From positions 62,001 through 126,000 of the forward strand of contig JAGOSY010000015.1 of NCBI GenBank assembly GCA_018062085.1: DNA of 64,000 nucleotides, given 5' to 3'. The notes beneath the pieces are model-generated. The model saw only the letters and a list, made by a program, of their open reading frames with translations. It was not told the DNA's origin and searched no databases. The position numbers and the translations under genes were made by a program. The DNA is from a bacterium. Lineage in GTDB: Bacteria > Cyanobacteriota > Vampirovibrionia > Obscuribacterales > Obscuribacteraceae. Positions within the stretch are counted from its first letter, which is position 1; each line of letters begins with the position of its first letter. This document shows, in pieces, positions 47,326 to 55,839 of the stretch.

Positions 47326-47652
47326 CTATTCGAAAATTGGCGCGACTTTTGCTAGAACTTCAGCCAATATGGCCAGCGGCAAAGTATCTACTTTCTTTCC
47401 ATTTCGCGCATTTAGATCAAGTACACGCGGCTGATCACAGCGCACTACGCCAGTTGTTTTAATGCCCGAAATCGGCACTGCGAAGCTAATGCGTTTGGCA
47501 AATTCACCGCCATTGGTGATTGGTAAGACTACAGGTAGTTTTGTTGCGGCATTGAACTCAGCCGGAGAGATAACGAGCACAGGACGATGTCCGCGCTGCT
47601 CTCGGCCTTGTGTGGGATCGAGTGAGACTAGGTAGATGTCCCCGCGCTTCAT
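47326..47652 (-). CDS. mazF: MazF/PemK-family ribonuclease toxin, 108 aa
   Basis: The start at ATG 47652 overlaps the antitoxin stop (ATGA). MKRGDIYLVSLDPTQGREQRGHRPVLVISPAEFN is the typical N-terminal half of the fold, with the conserved Arg-x-x-Arg-Pro loop. VVLPITNGGEFAKRISFAVPI and GVVRCDQPRVLDL complete it, with the second-site Asp/Gln. It should cleave mRNA at short motifs when released from the antitoxin. Autoregulation through the operator at 47913-47946 is likely. Confidence 0.92.
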   Translation of the reverse strand: MKRGDIYLVSLDPTQGREQRGHRPVLVISPAEFNAATKLPVVLPITNGGEFAKRISFAVPISGIKTTGVVRCDQPRVLDLNARNGKKVDTLPLAILAEVLAKVAPIFE

Positions 47653-47906
47653 ATAATTTCGCGACCAACTGCTGGTGCATCTACCCATTCCCTTTCTTCT
47701 GCTGGTTGTGACTGGGAATAGTCTGATGTGGCTAGAAGCTCAGCAAGTGTGTATCTTGGCCGTGGATGTGGCTCAATAACAAGTCGTTCGCCGTCTACGC
47801 TGATGCCAACCGTTGCTCCAGCTTGCAGATGAAGCATTTCGAGAAGTGCTGGAGGTACGGTCAGCATGATCGAGCCCCCAACCTTGCGTAGATTGGTTGT
47901 ATGCAT
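47649..47906 (-). CDS. mazE: MazE/PemI-family AbrB-type antitoxin, 85 aa
   Basis: MHTTNLRKVGGSIMLTVPPALLEMLHLQAGATVGISVDGERLVIEP is a complete SpoVT/AbrB swapped-hairpin DNA-binding domain. The C-terminal 35 residues (TLAELLATSDYSQSQPAEEREWVDAPAVGREII) are acidic and would bind the toxin. AAGGAG precedes the ATG and is itself part of the right arm of the operator palindrome. Confidence 0.92.
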   Translation of the reverse strand: MHTTNLRKVGGSIMLTVPPALLEMLHLQAGATVGISVDGERLVIEPHPRPRYTLAELLATSDYSQSQPAEEREWVDAPAVGREII

Positions 47907-47912
47907 AGAAAA

Positions 47913-47957
47913 CTCCTTGTGTTATACAAAAATATAACACAAGGAGTAGTTTGTCAA
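47913..47957 (-). promoter_or_regulatory. Perfect operator palindrome with embedded promoter and ribosome binding site
   Basis: CTCCTTGTGTTATA and TATAACACAAGGAG are exact 14-bp inverse arms with a 6-bp centre (47913-47946). On the minus strand TTGACA (47952-47957) is the -35 box, and the -10 falls in the TATATTTT at the palindrome centre. The arm nearest the gene includes AAGGAG, the antitoxin ribosome binding site, 6 nt before the ATG at 47906. Binding of the antitoxin complex would cover the promoter. Confidence 0.85.
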
Positions 47958-47964
47958 GGTAATC

Positions 47965-49281
47965 CTAAAACGCAACCTTAAAGCCTTCGCTCATGATCTC
48001 TATTGTCTCTTCAATTTCTTCAGCTGTGTGCACTGATGAAAGGCAGGCGGCATCCACTGCTGAAGGCGGCAGGTAGATGCCGTTGTCGAGCACAAAGTGG
48101 AAGAACTTAGCGAATGCCTTGCAATCAATCGTTAGTGAATCTTGAAAGTTCAATACTGGTTTTTCTGCAAATACTATTGAGAACATTGAACCCAAACGTG
48201 GTAGTTGAATTGGCCAATTGTTGCGTTCGACCACTTTGCTCAATCCGGCGAAAAGCTGTGCTGTGCGGTCTTCTAAGGTTTGATAAACCGCTGGGTCTTT
48301 CAGTAGAGTAAGAGTTGCGATGCCACCGGCCATAGTGACAGGGTTGCCAGAGAATGTTCCAGCTTGATAGACATCGCCATCTGGTTGCAGCCTGTTCATG
48401 ATTTTTTTGCTGCCGCCGTAGGCACCAATGGGCATGCCGCCGCCGAGAGCTTTGCCAAAACAGGTGATATCAGCTTTGACGTTATAGTAGTTTTGAGCAC
48501 CGCCGAAAGCTACTCTAAATCCGGTTAACACTTCATCAATAATCAGCAACACACTAAAACGATCCGCTAGTGCTCGTAGGCCTTCTAAGAATCCGGGCAC
48601 TGGCGTAATCACACCCATAGAGCCAGCTACTGGCTCTACTATGATGCCAGCCACTTTGCCTTTGTGTTGGTTGAGTAAGGCTTCGACTGATTCAAGATCA
48701 TTGAACTTTGCTAAAACAGTTGCTGCCTTAGCACCATTAGGAATACCACTAGAAGATTGGTGGCCGTTGCTGGCTAGCGTAGCGTCGCAGTGGCCGTGGT
48801 AGCAACCTTCAAACATGATGATTGTTTCTTGGCCGGTAAAGCCGCGGGCCAACCTAATTGCGCTCATCACTGCTTCAGTACCAGAGTTGACGAAGCGAAT
48901 TTTCTCTATTGAAGGAACGGCAGCAATAACTAGCTCTGCCATTTCCATTTCATAGACATGGGGCGCACCAAACACTGGTCCTTTGGCTAGAGTTTCTTGG
49001 CACTTACGAACCACGGCATCGGGGCAGTGGCCGAGAATGGCTGGCCCCCAAGCGCCGAGATAATCAATATAGCTATTGCCATCGAGGTCATACAACCTAG
49101 AGCCTTTAGCGCGGTCGAAAAATATAGTATCGCCACCAACTTCGTGGAAGGCCCTAAATGGGCTGTCTACGCCACCAGGAATGACAGTCTCAATTTTCTT
49201 GCCATAGGCAATTGATTGGGCGTAGCGTTTGGCGTGGTCCACACTCAAATTGAGCTTGCAACCCTCTTGGCTGGTGGCCAT
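47965..49281 (-). CDS. hemL: Glutamate-1-semialdehyde 2,1-aminomutase
   Basis: The 438-aa protein is full length. IPGGVDSPFRAF, LYDLDGNSYIDYLGAWGPAILGH, RFVNSGTEAVMSAIRLARGFTG, MFEGCYHGHCDATLASNG and LLIIDEVLTGFRVAFGGAQ mark the family. The PLP lysine is in ADITCFGKALGGGMPIGAYGG. It converts glutamate-1-semialdehyde to 5-aminolevulinate, the C5 route to haem. AAGGAGTCAAGA precedes the ATG. Downstream of a large secreted-protein gene, 37 nt away, it may share a transcript with it. Confidence 0.96.
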   Translation of the reverse strand: MATSQEGCKLNLSVDHAKRYAQSIAYGKKIETVIPGGVDSPFRAFHEVGGDTIFFDRAKGSRLYDLDGNSYIDYLGAWGPAILGHCPDAVVRKCQETLAKGPVFGAPHVYEMEMAELVIAAVPSIEKIRFVNSGTEAVMSAIRLARGFTGQETIIMFEGCYHGHCDATLASNGHQSSSGIPNGAKAATVLAKFNDLESVEALLNQHKGKVAGIIVEPVAGSMGVITPVPGFLEGLRALADRFSVLLIIDEVLTGFRVAFGGAQNYYNVKADITCFGKALGGGMPIGAYGGSKKIMNRLQPDGDVYQAGTFSGNPVTMAGGIATLTLLKDPAVYQTLEDRTAQLFAGLSKVVERNNWPIQLPRLGSMFSIVFAEKPVLNFQDSLTIDCKAFAKFFHFVLDNGIYLPPSAVDAACLSSVHTAEEIEETIEIMSEGFKVAF

Positions 49282-49318
49282 TCTTGACTCCTTGATTTTG
49301 GATTCTTTTTATTGAGCT

Positions 49319-52156
49319 CTAAAGTTCTAGCCAGGCTTCTACTTTCATTGGCCCTTTTTTGAGCCGTTGAACAGAGACACTCGCGGTGTTGTCTGCGCCG
49401 CCACTGCTCAATAGTTTGGCGTCATCGCCTTTGTTCAGTCTGATTAAATCAGGGCTGAGGTTGACTAGTTTGACGTTTACTTTAGTTGTGGTGCCAACGA
49501 CTTTGACAGTGACTTTGCCCGAAGTATCTTTGGGGCTGTCTTTGCCTTCGCAGACTACTTCTAGTTGTGCTAGTTCAAAGCCTATCGGATTGCTGCGCAT
49601 ACCTTCGGTGCTGACACAAAGTGAGTGTGGGCCTGGGCGCAGGTCTTTCGGTAGAGTCACTTTCAGTTGTACTGGCGAAGCTGCGGCAATTGTACATTCG
49701 GTCATGCCGTCGATGATGACGCGATTGTTTAGAGCAACGCCGTCGAAGTTGTGGCCATCTATAACAAGATTAGAGCGGCGGCTAACAAGGTGGCTGGCTT
49801 TGTCTACTTTAGGTGCTTGCGGGCTGCTTGGCGTGGCCAACGGCTGCAATACTTCTATCACAGCGGGCATTTCGTAAGGCCTTGATAGTAAGGCAATATT
49901 GAGTGTGCGACCAGGAGTTTCATCTTCTGGAATCATGTACTGAGCTTGACCATTTTGGTCAGTCGATAGAGTGACGCCATTGAAACTTAGCTCGACATTG
50001 CTTTCGGGATTGCGCTGCTCGTCGACAAAGGCAACAGTAACTGGTTGGCCAGCCAAGGCTCTATCGGGCATGAGCATGGTGAAATTCTTCGGTTGTTTTA
50101 GAGCGGGCAGCTCTAGACCGGTGATGCGCTCCATCGATTGGGCGGCGCCAGCGTAGGCCATTTCGTTGCCTTGTCTTCCCGTGCTGTTAGTTCCCGAATT
50201 GGCCCCAGTATTATTATCTTGCTTGGCCACCGGACGAGTGCTCTTGCCGGCTGCCGTTTTTAGGTTGGTATTGCTGGTGGTGATCGTCACTGGATACGAG
50301 CCTGCTGTGCCAGTGTTGTAGACGGTCTCTACTCGACTTGATTTTTCTGTGGACTTCTCAGGGGCTTTTTCGACAAATTTCTCAACTACTTTTACTTCAG
50401 GTTCTTTTTTTGATGGAGCAGCGGCTTTTGCTACTTTTTCGGTTTCAGCTGATTTTTCTTCAGCATTTTCAGCAGTTTCTTCGTCGGTTTTTGCCTTGAC
50501 TTTGTTGCTAGCCGTTTTAGTTTCGGACTTGCTTTCAGCTTTTGGTTCGTCACTGTCTGAGTCAGCTTTAGACTTTGGGTCTTCGTCTACTTCTTCTGCT
50601 GCTTCTACTTTTACTTTTGCTACTTTTGTCTTTTCTGCTTTTGCGAGCACTTCTTTTTTGTCGTTTCCTGCAGAGTCTTTCTCTGACTTGTCCTTTTCAG
50701 ATTTGTCTTTTGCAGACTCAATCATCTGCACGCTAGGGTCCATCGCTGCTAGTTGCTGGGCGATTAAGCGGCGGCGATCATCTTGCAGAACGATTAGTTC
50801 GTAGTAGTGGCGATATCTATGGGTTAGTAGCGGTGGCAGAGCTGCTATTGATTTTTTTTTTTGATCAGCGCTGCTTTGAGTTTCGCTGTCGCCTTTACGC
50901 TCGGCTGGTTGTTCGCCTTCTGCTGCTGGTTTTGGAATGCAGTCAGCTTCTACCAGTATTGCGCCGAGTTTGCCAATCCAAAAATTGACATTGGCCTGAC
51001 TTTGAATATCAAAGCCGGTTTCAACTGGTGAGCGGGCATTGATTACTACGATAAATTCGCCAATATCTTTACCGTCGGCGGCTTTGCGATCGTGACAATC
51101 GCCAGCTACAGTTACCGTTACAAGGCCATCGATACGCTTGGCCCATACGGTTGAAAGTGAGCCTTTGAATTTGTCATTGACTTCGACATCTCCGGACGAC
51201 CACGACTCGGCTGTTAGCCTTGTGCGTGCTTTGCCTTCTTGTTCTTTGGCAAGAATTCTATTGAATGCCAACTTAGGGTCGCTCAGTGCTTTGTCGATGA
51301 CAGCGGCTGCCAGAGTAACAATCATACGTTGATTGGCATCTTCGATTTTACTGATTTCATCAGAATCTTTGAGTGCGCGATTGAGATCTTTGAGTACGCT
51401 AATTAAGGCAGTGTCAGGTTCAAATACCAGAGATTTGTCTTCTTTTTCTTCTTTTTTCTCGTTGGCTTTAGCCGGAGCTGTGGCCGCAGTGGCTGCTGCT
51501 GGAGGAGCTGCTATTGCTGGTGTTGCTGCTGGAATAGCGACGGCTGGAGCTTTTGCTGTGTCTTCTTTGGCGCGGCCGAAGAAACCACGTTTGGCTGAAG
51601 CCTTCTTTTTGTCATCTTTGCTATCGTCTTTTTTGCTATCTTCTTTGGCGTCAGCTTTTTTGTCTTTTGCTTTGTCGTCTTTTGATTTATCGGCTTTGGT
51701 TTTTTCGTCTTTCGATTTCGATTTATCGTCTTTGGCCTTTTCGTCTTTCGATTTATCTGCTTTAGCTTTTTCGTCTTTAGCGCTGGCTTTCGTATCTTTG
51801 GCTTTAGACTTTTTGTCCTCTGCCTTTTTGTCTTCGCCTTTCTTGTCGCTGGATTTTTTGTCGTCAGACTTCTTCTCGTTGTCGCTGCTGTCGCTGGCGT
51901 CAGAGTCTGCTGACGTGTCGGTTGAACCTGGTGCCTTTACTTCATCTGCACCTTTGGCCGCTATCAAAATACCCGCGGCATCAACGTTGAAACTCTTGGC
52001 TGAAATGTTGATTGGCTGAGCGTAGGCTGGGCTAGAAAAGGCCACTATTGAAGGAGGCAGAAGGGCGAAACTAAAACTAACTGCGGTGAGTAAGCAATGA
52101 AGCTTGATAACGGCATTCTGTTTTAAGCGGCTGACAGGAGAATTCTCCAAACTCAT
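49319..52156 (-). CDS. Large secreted protein with Lys/Asp-rich low-complexity regions, 945 aa
   Basis: A signal peptide (about residues 15-47, LHCLLTAVSFSFALLPPSIVAFSSPAYA) leads to the first low-complexity stretch (about 70-195), built from DKSKDEKAK-like units. A folded region (about 240-470) follows, with FEPDTALISVLKDLNRALKDSDEI, NFWIGKLGAILVEADCI and YRHYYELIVLQDDRRRLIAQQLAAMDP. A second Lys/Glu/Ser-rich stretch runs to about 650. The C-terminal 280 residues are beta-sandwich-like; HLVSRRSNLVIDGHNFDG and LPKDLRPGPHSLCVSTEGM resemble IPT/TIG or bacterial Ig-like folds. It is probably a surface or periplasmic matrix protein. Confidence 0.75.
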   Translation of the reverse strand: MSLENSPVSRLKQNAVIKLHCLLTAVSFSFALLPPSIVAFSSPAYAQPINISAKSFNVDAAGILIAAKGADEVKAPGSTDTSADSDASDSSDNEKKSDDKKSSDKKGEDKKAEDKKSKAKDTKASAKDEKAKADKSKDEKAKDDKSKSKDEKTKADKSKDDKAKDKKADAKEDSKKDDSKDDKKKASAKRGFFGRAKEDTAKAPAVAIPAATPAIAAPPAAATAATAPAKANEKKEEKEDKSLVFEPDTALISVLKDLNRALKDSDEISKIEDANQRMIVTLAAAVIDKALSDPKLAFNRILAKEQEGKARTRLTAESWSSGDVEVNDKFKGSLSTVWAKRIDGLVTVTVAGDCHDRKAADGKDIGEFIVVINARSPVETGFDIQSQANVNFWIGKLGAILVEADCIPKPAAEGEQPAERKGDSETQSSADQKKKSIAALPPLLTHRYRHYYELIVLQDDRRRLIAQQLAAMDPSVQMIESAKDKSEKDKSEKDSAGNDKKEVLAKAEKTKVAKVKVEAAEEVDEDPKSKADSDSDEPKAESKSETKTASNKVKAKTDEETAENAEEKSAETEKVAKAAAPSKKEPEVKVVEKFVEKAPEKSTEKSSRVETVYNTGTAGSYPVTITTSNTNLKTAAGKSTRPVAKQDNNTGANSGTNSTGRQGNEMAYAGAAQSMERITGLELPALKQPKNFTMLMPDRALAGQPVTVAFVDEQRNPESNVELSFNGVTLSTDQNGQAQYMIPEDETPGRTLNIALLSRPYEMPAVIEVLQPLATPSSPQAPKVDKASHLVSRRSNLVIDGHNFDGVALNNRVIIDGMTECTIAAASPVQLKVTLPKDLRPGPHSLCVSTEGMRSNPIGFELAQLEVVCEGKDSPKDTSGKVTVKVVGTTTKVNVKLVNLSPDLIRLNKGDDAKLLSSGGADNTASVSVQRLKKGPMKVEAWLEL

Positions 52157-52183
52157 TTACTTCCTTTCCTCTCTCAATTCAAT

Positions 52184-53968
52184 TTATTTGGTAGGGCTAT
52201 TTTGGGGACTTTCAAAGATGTCTTCAAAGATTCCTACTGTCTCAGCTGGAGTGAGGCCGTAGCCTAGATATTTTCCATCGAGCCAGATTTCAAAGTGCAA
52301 GTGGGGATACTTCGCTCTACCGGGTAGATTTTGTCCTGTTCCGGATACACCCACAAAGCCTATCAGGTCGCCGGGCTTTACGGTCTGTCCGACGCGTATT
52401 TTCGGATTGATTTTATTCAAGTGAGCATAACGGGTAATCATATTGTTGCCATGATCTATCCACACTTGGCAACCGCGAAATAGGTCTTCGTTTTTGTCAG
52501 AGGTGCGGTGCTCGTTGACGCAATCGCTCATGACGCGGTTGAAGGTGCCCCTGTTCATGTCAACAAAGTTGGCATCGGCTCTGACAATTTTGCCCGCTCC
52601 GGCTGCTATCACCGGGGTGTTGATGGCGATATGGGTGCGGTCATTGAAGAGGTCAAGGCCTTCATGCACTCCGTATCGGTATAGCCTGCGAGCGCCGGGG
52701 TAAACCCCTGAGTGTTTCGGTAACTTCATACCTTTGATTGGGGCTGAGAGCTTGGCTAATCGTGGATCGTTTTCTCGCGCTTCTCTTTTCTCTCCGGCCG
52801 GATTGGGATTGCCCAAGTCGCGGTAAGCCATGGTGTTGTTGTCTATTATCCAGAAGCCCTTGGCCAGCGGCAGTAAGCCTCTCAGGCTTGAGTTGGCCGG
52901 GAAATTAAAGGCTTTGGTGCTGCCTGATTCTTTATCTACGGCCAAGACTCGATTGTTTTGCCTCTCAACAACATAGAGAGGAATAGTCTTGTCGCCGCTA
53001 ATCATACGAGAGGCCCGAACTTTACCTAAAGTACCAAAAGTGCCAAGTGCGCCGGAGGCTGATTTGATTGGTAGTTTTGTTTGATGTACTTTCAGTGACC
53101 CGGCTGGGCTGAGGGGCTCGATGGTGATGATTTGTCCGAATTGTTTGAGCAGACTAAAACGCTTGTCAAAGGTAATGGCAATGCACTCGGCAACCGAGGC
53201 ATCGCCGGGCTTAAGACGCCAGGGCATTACTTCTGGGAAGGTTTTTTCAAACAATGGACTAACATTGCTTTTGCTCTTTGCTTTTGTCTGAGCCGGTAGG
53301 CGCAGCCTCCATATTTGGTTGCGCTCAGGATCAAGCAAGTTGAGAATATTGTTTTGCTCACTCAAGCAAAGATCAATGAATTCTGGATCGGGAGAGCCTG
53401 AGATGGGAACGTTTGTGCGTAAAACTGACCAGGCTTTTTTGGTCAAATCGAATTCAAAAAGGTCACCTGATTTGTCGAGCACGATAATAGAATTTCGTGT
53501 CGGTGCGTAGACCAGATTGGCAAATTCATGCACTGGAATTGGCAGTGCTGGCGGCTTACCCCAAGCTGGGCTATTGATTTTTTGAGCGATGATGAAGCCC
53601 CCGGTGCTGGGGTCTGGTAATGAGTTCTTTGATATGTAGAGGCAATCACCACCGAGAAAAACTAAATTATCGCCAGCCGCCTGAACTAGGTTCATTGGAG
53701 AAAACGGTTGGCAATCTTCGGTCAGCAGGCCGACTCTATTGGGCTCTGGTTTTAGAGCTTTAAATTTGGCACTTAGGGCATCGGCTGCGGCAGTAGCAGC
53801 TGGGCTGGAACTACCTGCTGTTTGAATTTTTGTGGCATTTAGGTTAGCTGCGCTTCTGATTTGGGTTTTGCCGCTACAGGCAACGGTGCAGCTAGTAGCC
53901 AGTAGCAGCGATAAAGTGCACCAAATGTGATGCCTTGGTTTGCGGGCTGCTAGTTTTTTGATGCCCAT
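52184..53968 (-). CDS. Lipoprotein with C-terminal M23 (LytM-type) peptidase domain, 594 aa
   Basis: The lipobox is SCTVAC at about residues 26-31 after a hydrophobic core (LLLATSCTVAC). Residues about 75-390 look like beta-propeller blades (NLVFLGGDCLYISKN, NSIIVLDKSGDLFEFDLTKKAWSVL, NRVLAVDKESGSTKAFNFP). The C-terminal 170 residues are M23: VHEGLDLFNDRTHIAINTPVIAAGAGKIVRAD, YAHLNKINPKIRVGQTVKPGDLIGFVGVSGTG and YPHLHFEIWLDG. The zinc ligands (His and Asp of HEGLD, His of HLH) are present. It probably cleaves or senses peptidoglycan at the envelope. Confidence 0.88.
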   Translation of the reverse strand: MGIKKLAARKPRHHIWCTLSLLLATSCTVACSGKTQIRSAANLNATKIQTAGSSSPAATAAADALSAKFKALKPEPNRVGLLTEDCQPFSPMNLVQAAGDNLVFLGGDCLYISKNSLPDPSTGGFIIAQKINSPAWGKPPALPIPVHEFANLVYAPTRNSIIVLDKSGDLFEFDLTKKAWSVLRTNVPISGSPDPEFIDLCLSEQNNILNLLDPERNQIWRLRLPAQTKAKSKSNVSPLFEKTFPEVMPWRLKPGDASVAECIAITFDKRFSLLKQFGQIITIEPLSPAGSLKVHQTKLPIKSASGALGTFGTLGKVRASRMISGDKTIPLYVVERQNNRVLAVDKESGSTKAFNFPANSSLRGLLPLAKGFWIIDNNTMAYRDLGNPNPAGEKREARENDPRLAKLSAPIKGMKLPKHSGVYPGARRLYRYGVHEGLDLFNDRTHIAINTPVIAAGAGKIVRADANFVDMNRGTFNRVMSDCVNEHRTSDKNEDLFRGCQVWIDHGNNMITRYAHLNKINPKIRVGQTVKPGDLIGFVGVSGTGQNLPGRAKYPHLHFEIWLDGKYLGYGLTPAETVGIFEDIFESPQNSPTK

Positions 53969-53983
53969 TAATTCACCGAAATT

Positions 53984-55627
53984 TTATTTCTTTTTGACCA
54001 GTAAGAGCGAATTAGAAATGGTCCAGTGATCGCCAGAGCGTTCTACTGTGTAGTTGACGCTGTAGGTGTCGTCTGTCTCTTTCTCGGGCTTGGTTGCGCC
54101 ATCTTTCATGATTTTGGTCAGTTCCATGACCTTAGCGTAGACCGAATATTTTTGCGGGGAGCTAGATAGTTCGGTATATTTTTCTACCACCACACCTTTG
54201 GGGGTGAGTTCGTAATAGTGCTTGCTTTCTGTCAACGCTTTGATTGAATCGGTTTGACGTTGGAGCAAAGCGCCCGAGAGAATTTTGCTAAGACCGGCCG
54301 GGTTTCTGTCTTTTAGAGCTGATTTTTTAATTGTCTGCCAAGAGCGAATGGCCCCAGCAAGTTCGTCGCGCAGCGGATCTTTTGTCGCAGGCTGCTGCGG
54401 CTCGGTTTTTACAGTTTCGGCCGGTTCGGGTATCTCTGGTTTGACAGGTTTTGCTGGCGGTTTGCTGCTTGTTTTTGTTGTTGCTGTTGTAGTTGTTGTT
54501 GCATTAGTGGGCTTAACTGCACTAGTTTTTGTTATTCCTGCTTTTGCTGTGGCCGACCGAGTTGTTGAACTAGTTGTTGACGCAGTGCTTGCCACCACCG
54601 GAGTTTCATCTACAGGGTCGGCTTTTGCTGGGCTAATAGAGCTAGCTAGACTTTGGGCATCGGTCAAGACTTTGTTCTTGCTTACTACTTGAATCAAAAC
54701 ACTATTACTGGCCTGGCCGCCAGCGGCAAGAGCAATAACGTATGTACCAGAGCTAGTCTTCATCTGGTTTTCGCTATTAGGTTTGGACGTAGCTATTTTG
54801 TCTTTATTCTTTTCGAAGTAAGTATTGAATTCAGAAATTCTATTGCCTTTTGCTCCGAGAGCTTCGAGCATGAAATCGCAAGTCATTTCTAAGTTGAGAA
54901 TGCTTTGCTTTGAGCCGGTTTGATTGTTGAGTAGGAGTTCGCAAGCCGTGACATGATCACCATCGACGTGTAGCTTGAGCTTATTGTCTTGGGGATCTAC
55001 AAATTTGTTGTCACTTTCGGCGCTGAACGGGCCAACCCCTGGCCACGCTGAAGTGCGCAATAGATCACTATTTTGAAAAGCAGCAACCGAGCAGAGCCCA
55101 GAGACATCAGTTACGGTGGTTTCACCCATGGCTGCAGGAGCTGGTTGAATCATGATTGGGGTGGAAAGATCCGAATCTGGTGTACTCGTTGGAGTAATTG
55201 TTGATGTATTTGTTGTTGTGGTATCTGGAGTGGTTTCTTTATTTGAGGAGGGGCTGAGATCAATAGGAGTGCTGCTTGTTGTCTGACTACTTGAGGTCGA
55301 TTCGCTTTTGCCTTCAACTGCCGAGTCTGATTTCGATTTAGTTTTTGATTTAGACTTTGACTTTGATTTTTTTGTCGATTCTGCGGTTTTCTGCGACTCT
55401 TGTGATTCGGCCCAGAGAGTATTCATTGAATCATCACCGCTTGGGTGCTGACTTTCACTCTCGCTTTTGAGATCGCCGATGTCTTGCGCCCAGCTCGGGC
55501 TAGCCAAGTTTAGGCCAATCAAGTTTAGGCCAATCAAGTTTAGGCTATCCAGGCTCAGGCTAAGAGCTAGGCCAACACTAAGACTAACTTTGAAAGAGAG
55601 ATTTAAAAGTAGTGGAAAGAGTTTCAC
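53984..55627 (-). CDS. Secreted protein with C-terminal ARC6-like IMS domain, 547 aa
   Basis: A signal peptide with repeated LNLIG units ends at SPSWAQ. Residues about 60-165 are Ser/Thr/Lys-rich linker. The middle (170-330) contains VSGLCSVAAFQNSDLLRTSAWPGVGPF and a helical part, then a Thr/Lys-rich linker to 420. The last 120 residues (ELAGAIRSWQTIKKSALKDRNPAGLSKILSG, HYYELTPKGVVVEKYTELSSSPQKYSVYAKVMELTKI, YSVNYTVERSGDHWTISNSLLL) follow the IMS/DUF4101 pattern found in ARC6/Ftn2, cyanobacterial and plastid division proteins. Here the domain is exported rather than on a J-domain protein. Confidence 0.78.
   Translation of the reverse strand: MKLFPLLLNLSFKVSLSVGLALSLSLDSLNLIGLNLIGLNLASPSWAQDIGDLKSESESQHPSGDDSMNTLWAESQESQKTAESTKKSKSKSKSKTKSKSDSAVEGKSESTSSSQTTSSTPIDLSPSSNKETTPDTTTTNTSTITPTSTPDSDLSTPIMIQPAPAAMGETTVTDVSGLCSVAAFQNSDLLRTSAWPGVGPFSAESDNKFVDPQDNKLKLHVDGDHVTACELLLNNQTGSKQSILNLEMTCDFMLEALGAKGNRISEFNTYFEKNKDKIATSKPNSENQMKTSSGTYVIALAAGGQASNSVLIQVVSKNKVLTDAQSLASSISPAKADPVDETPVVASTASTTSSTTRSATAKAGITKTSAVKPTNATTTTTATTKTSSKPPAKPVKPEIPEPAETVKTEPQQPATKDPLRDELAGAIRSWQTIKKSALKDRNPAGLSKILSGALLQRQTDSIKALTESKHYYELTPKGVVVEKYTELSSSPQKYSVYAKVMELTKIMKDGATKPEKETDDTYSVNYTVERSGDHWTISNSLLLVKKK
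55505..55549 (-). repeat. 15-bp tandem repeat inside a signal peptide
   Basis: CAAGTTTAGGCCAAT (plus-strand reading) occurs at 55505-55519 and 55520-55534, with a degenerate third copy at 55535-55549. It encodes repeated LNLIG in the hydrophobic core of the IMS-domain protein's signal peptide. Confidence 0.75.
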
Positions 55628-55839
55628 TGGTCACCGCCCAAGCTGTTTTGTCCGTTTTTTGACGTTCTTTAGATCTAGGGCAGATTTTAACTCTTCTTGG
55701 CACTTTGAGCCAGATTGGTACTCTCATACAGCTGAATTGGTCGTAGTCAAGAAGGTTGAGAGTCTATTGTCTTGGCTTACACGCAATTTATCTTGCCATT
55801 GGCTTTGCCCTTAGTCGCATTTGAATGCTAGCGCCCGGG

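Noticed and set aside
51333..52019. 228-codon plus-strand frame rich in Ser/Leu/Phe
   Set aside because: It is the antisense of the Lys/Asp tract of the large secreted protein.
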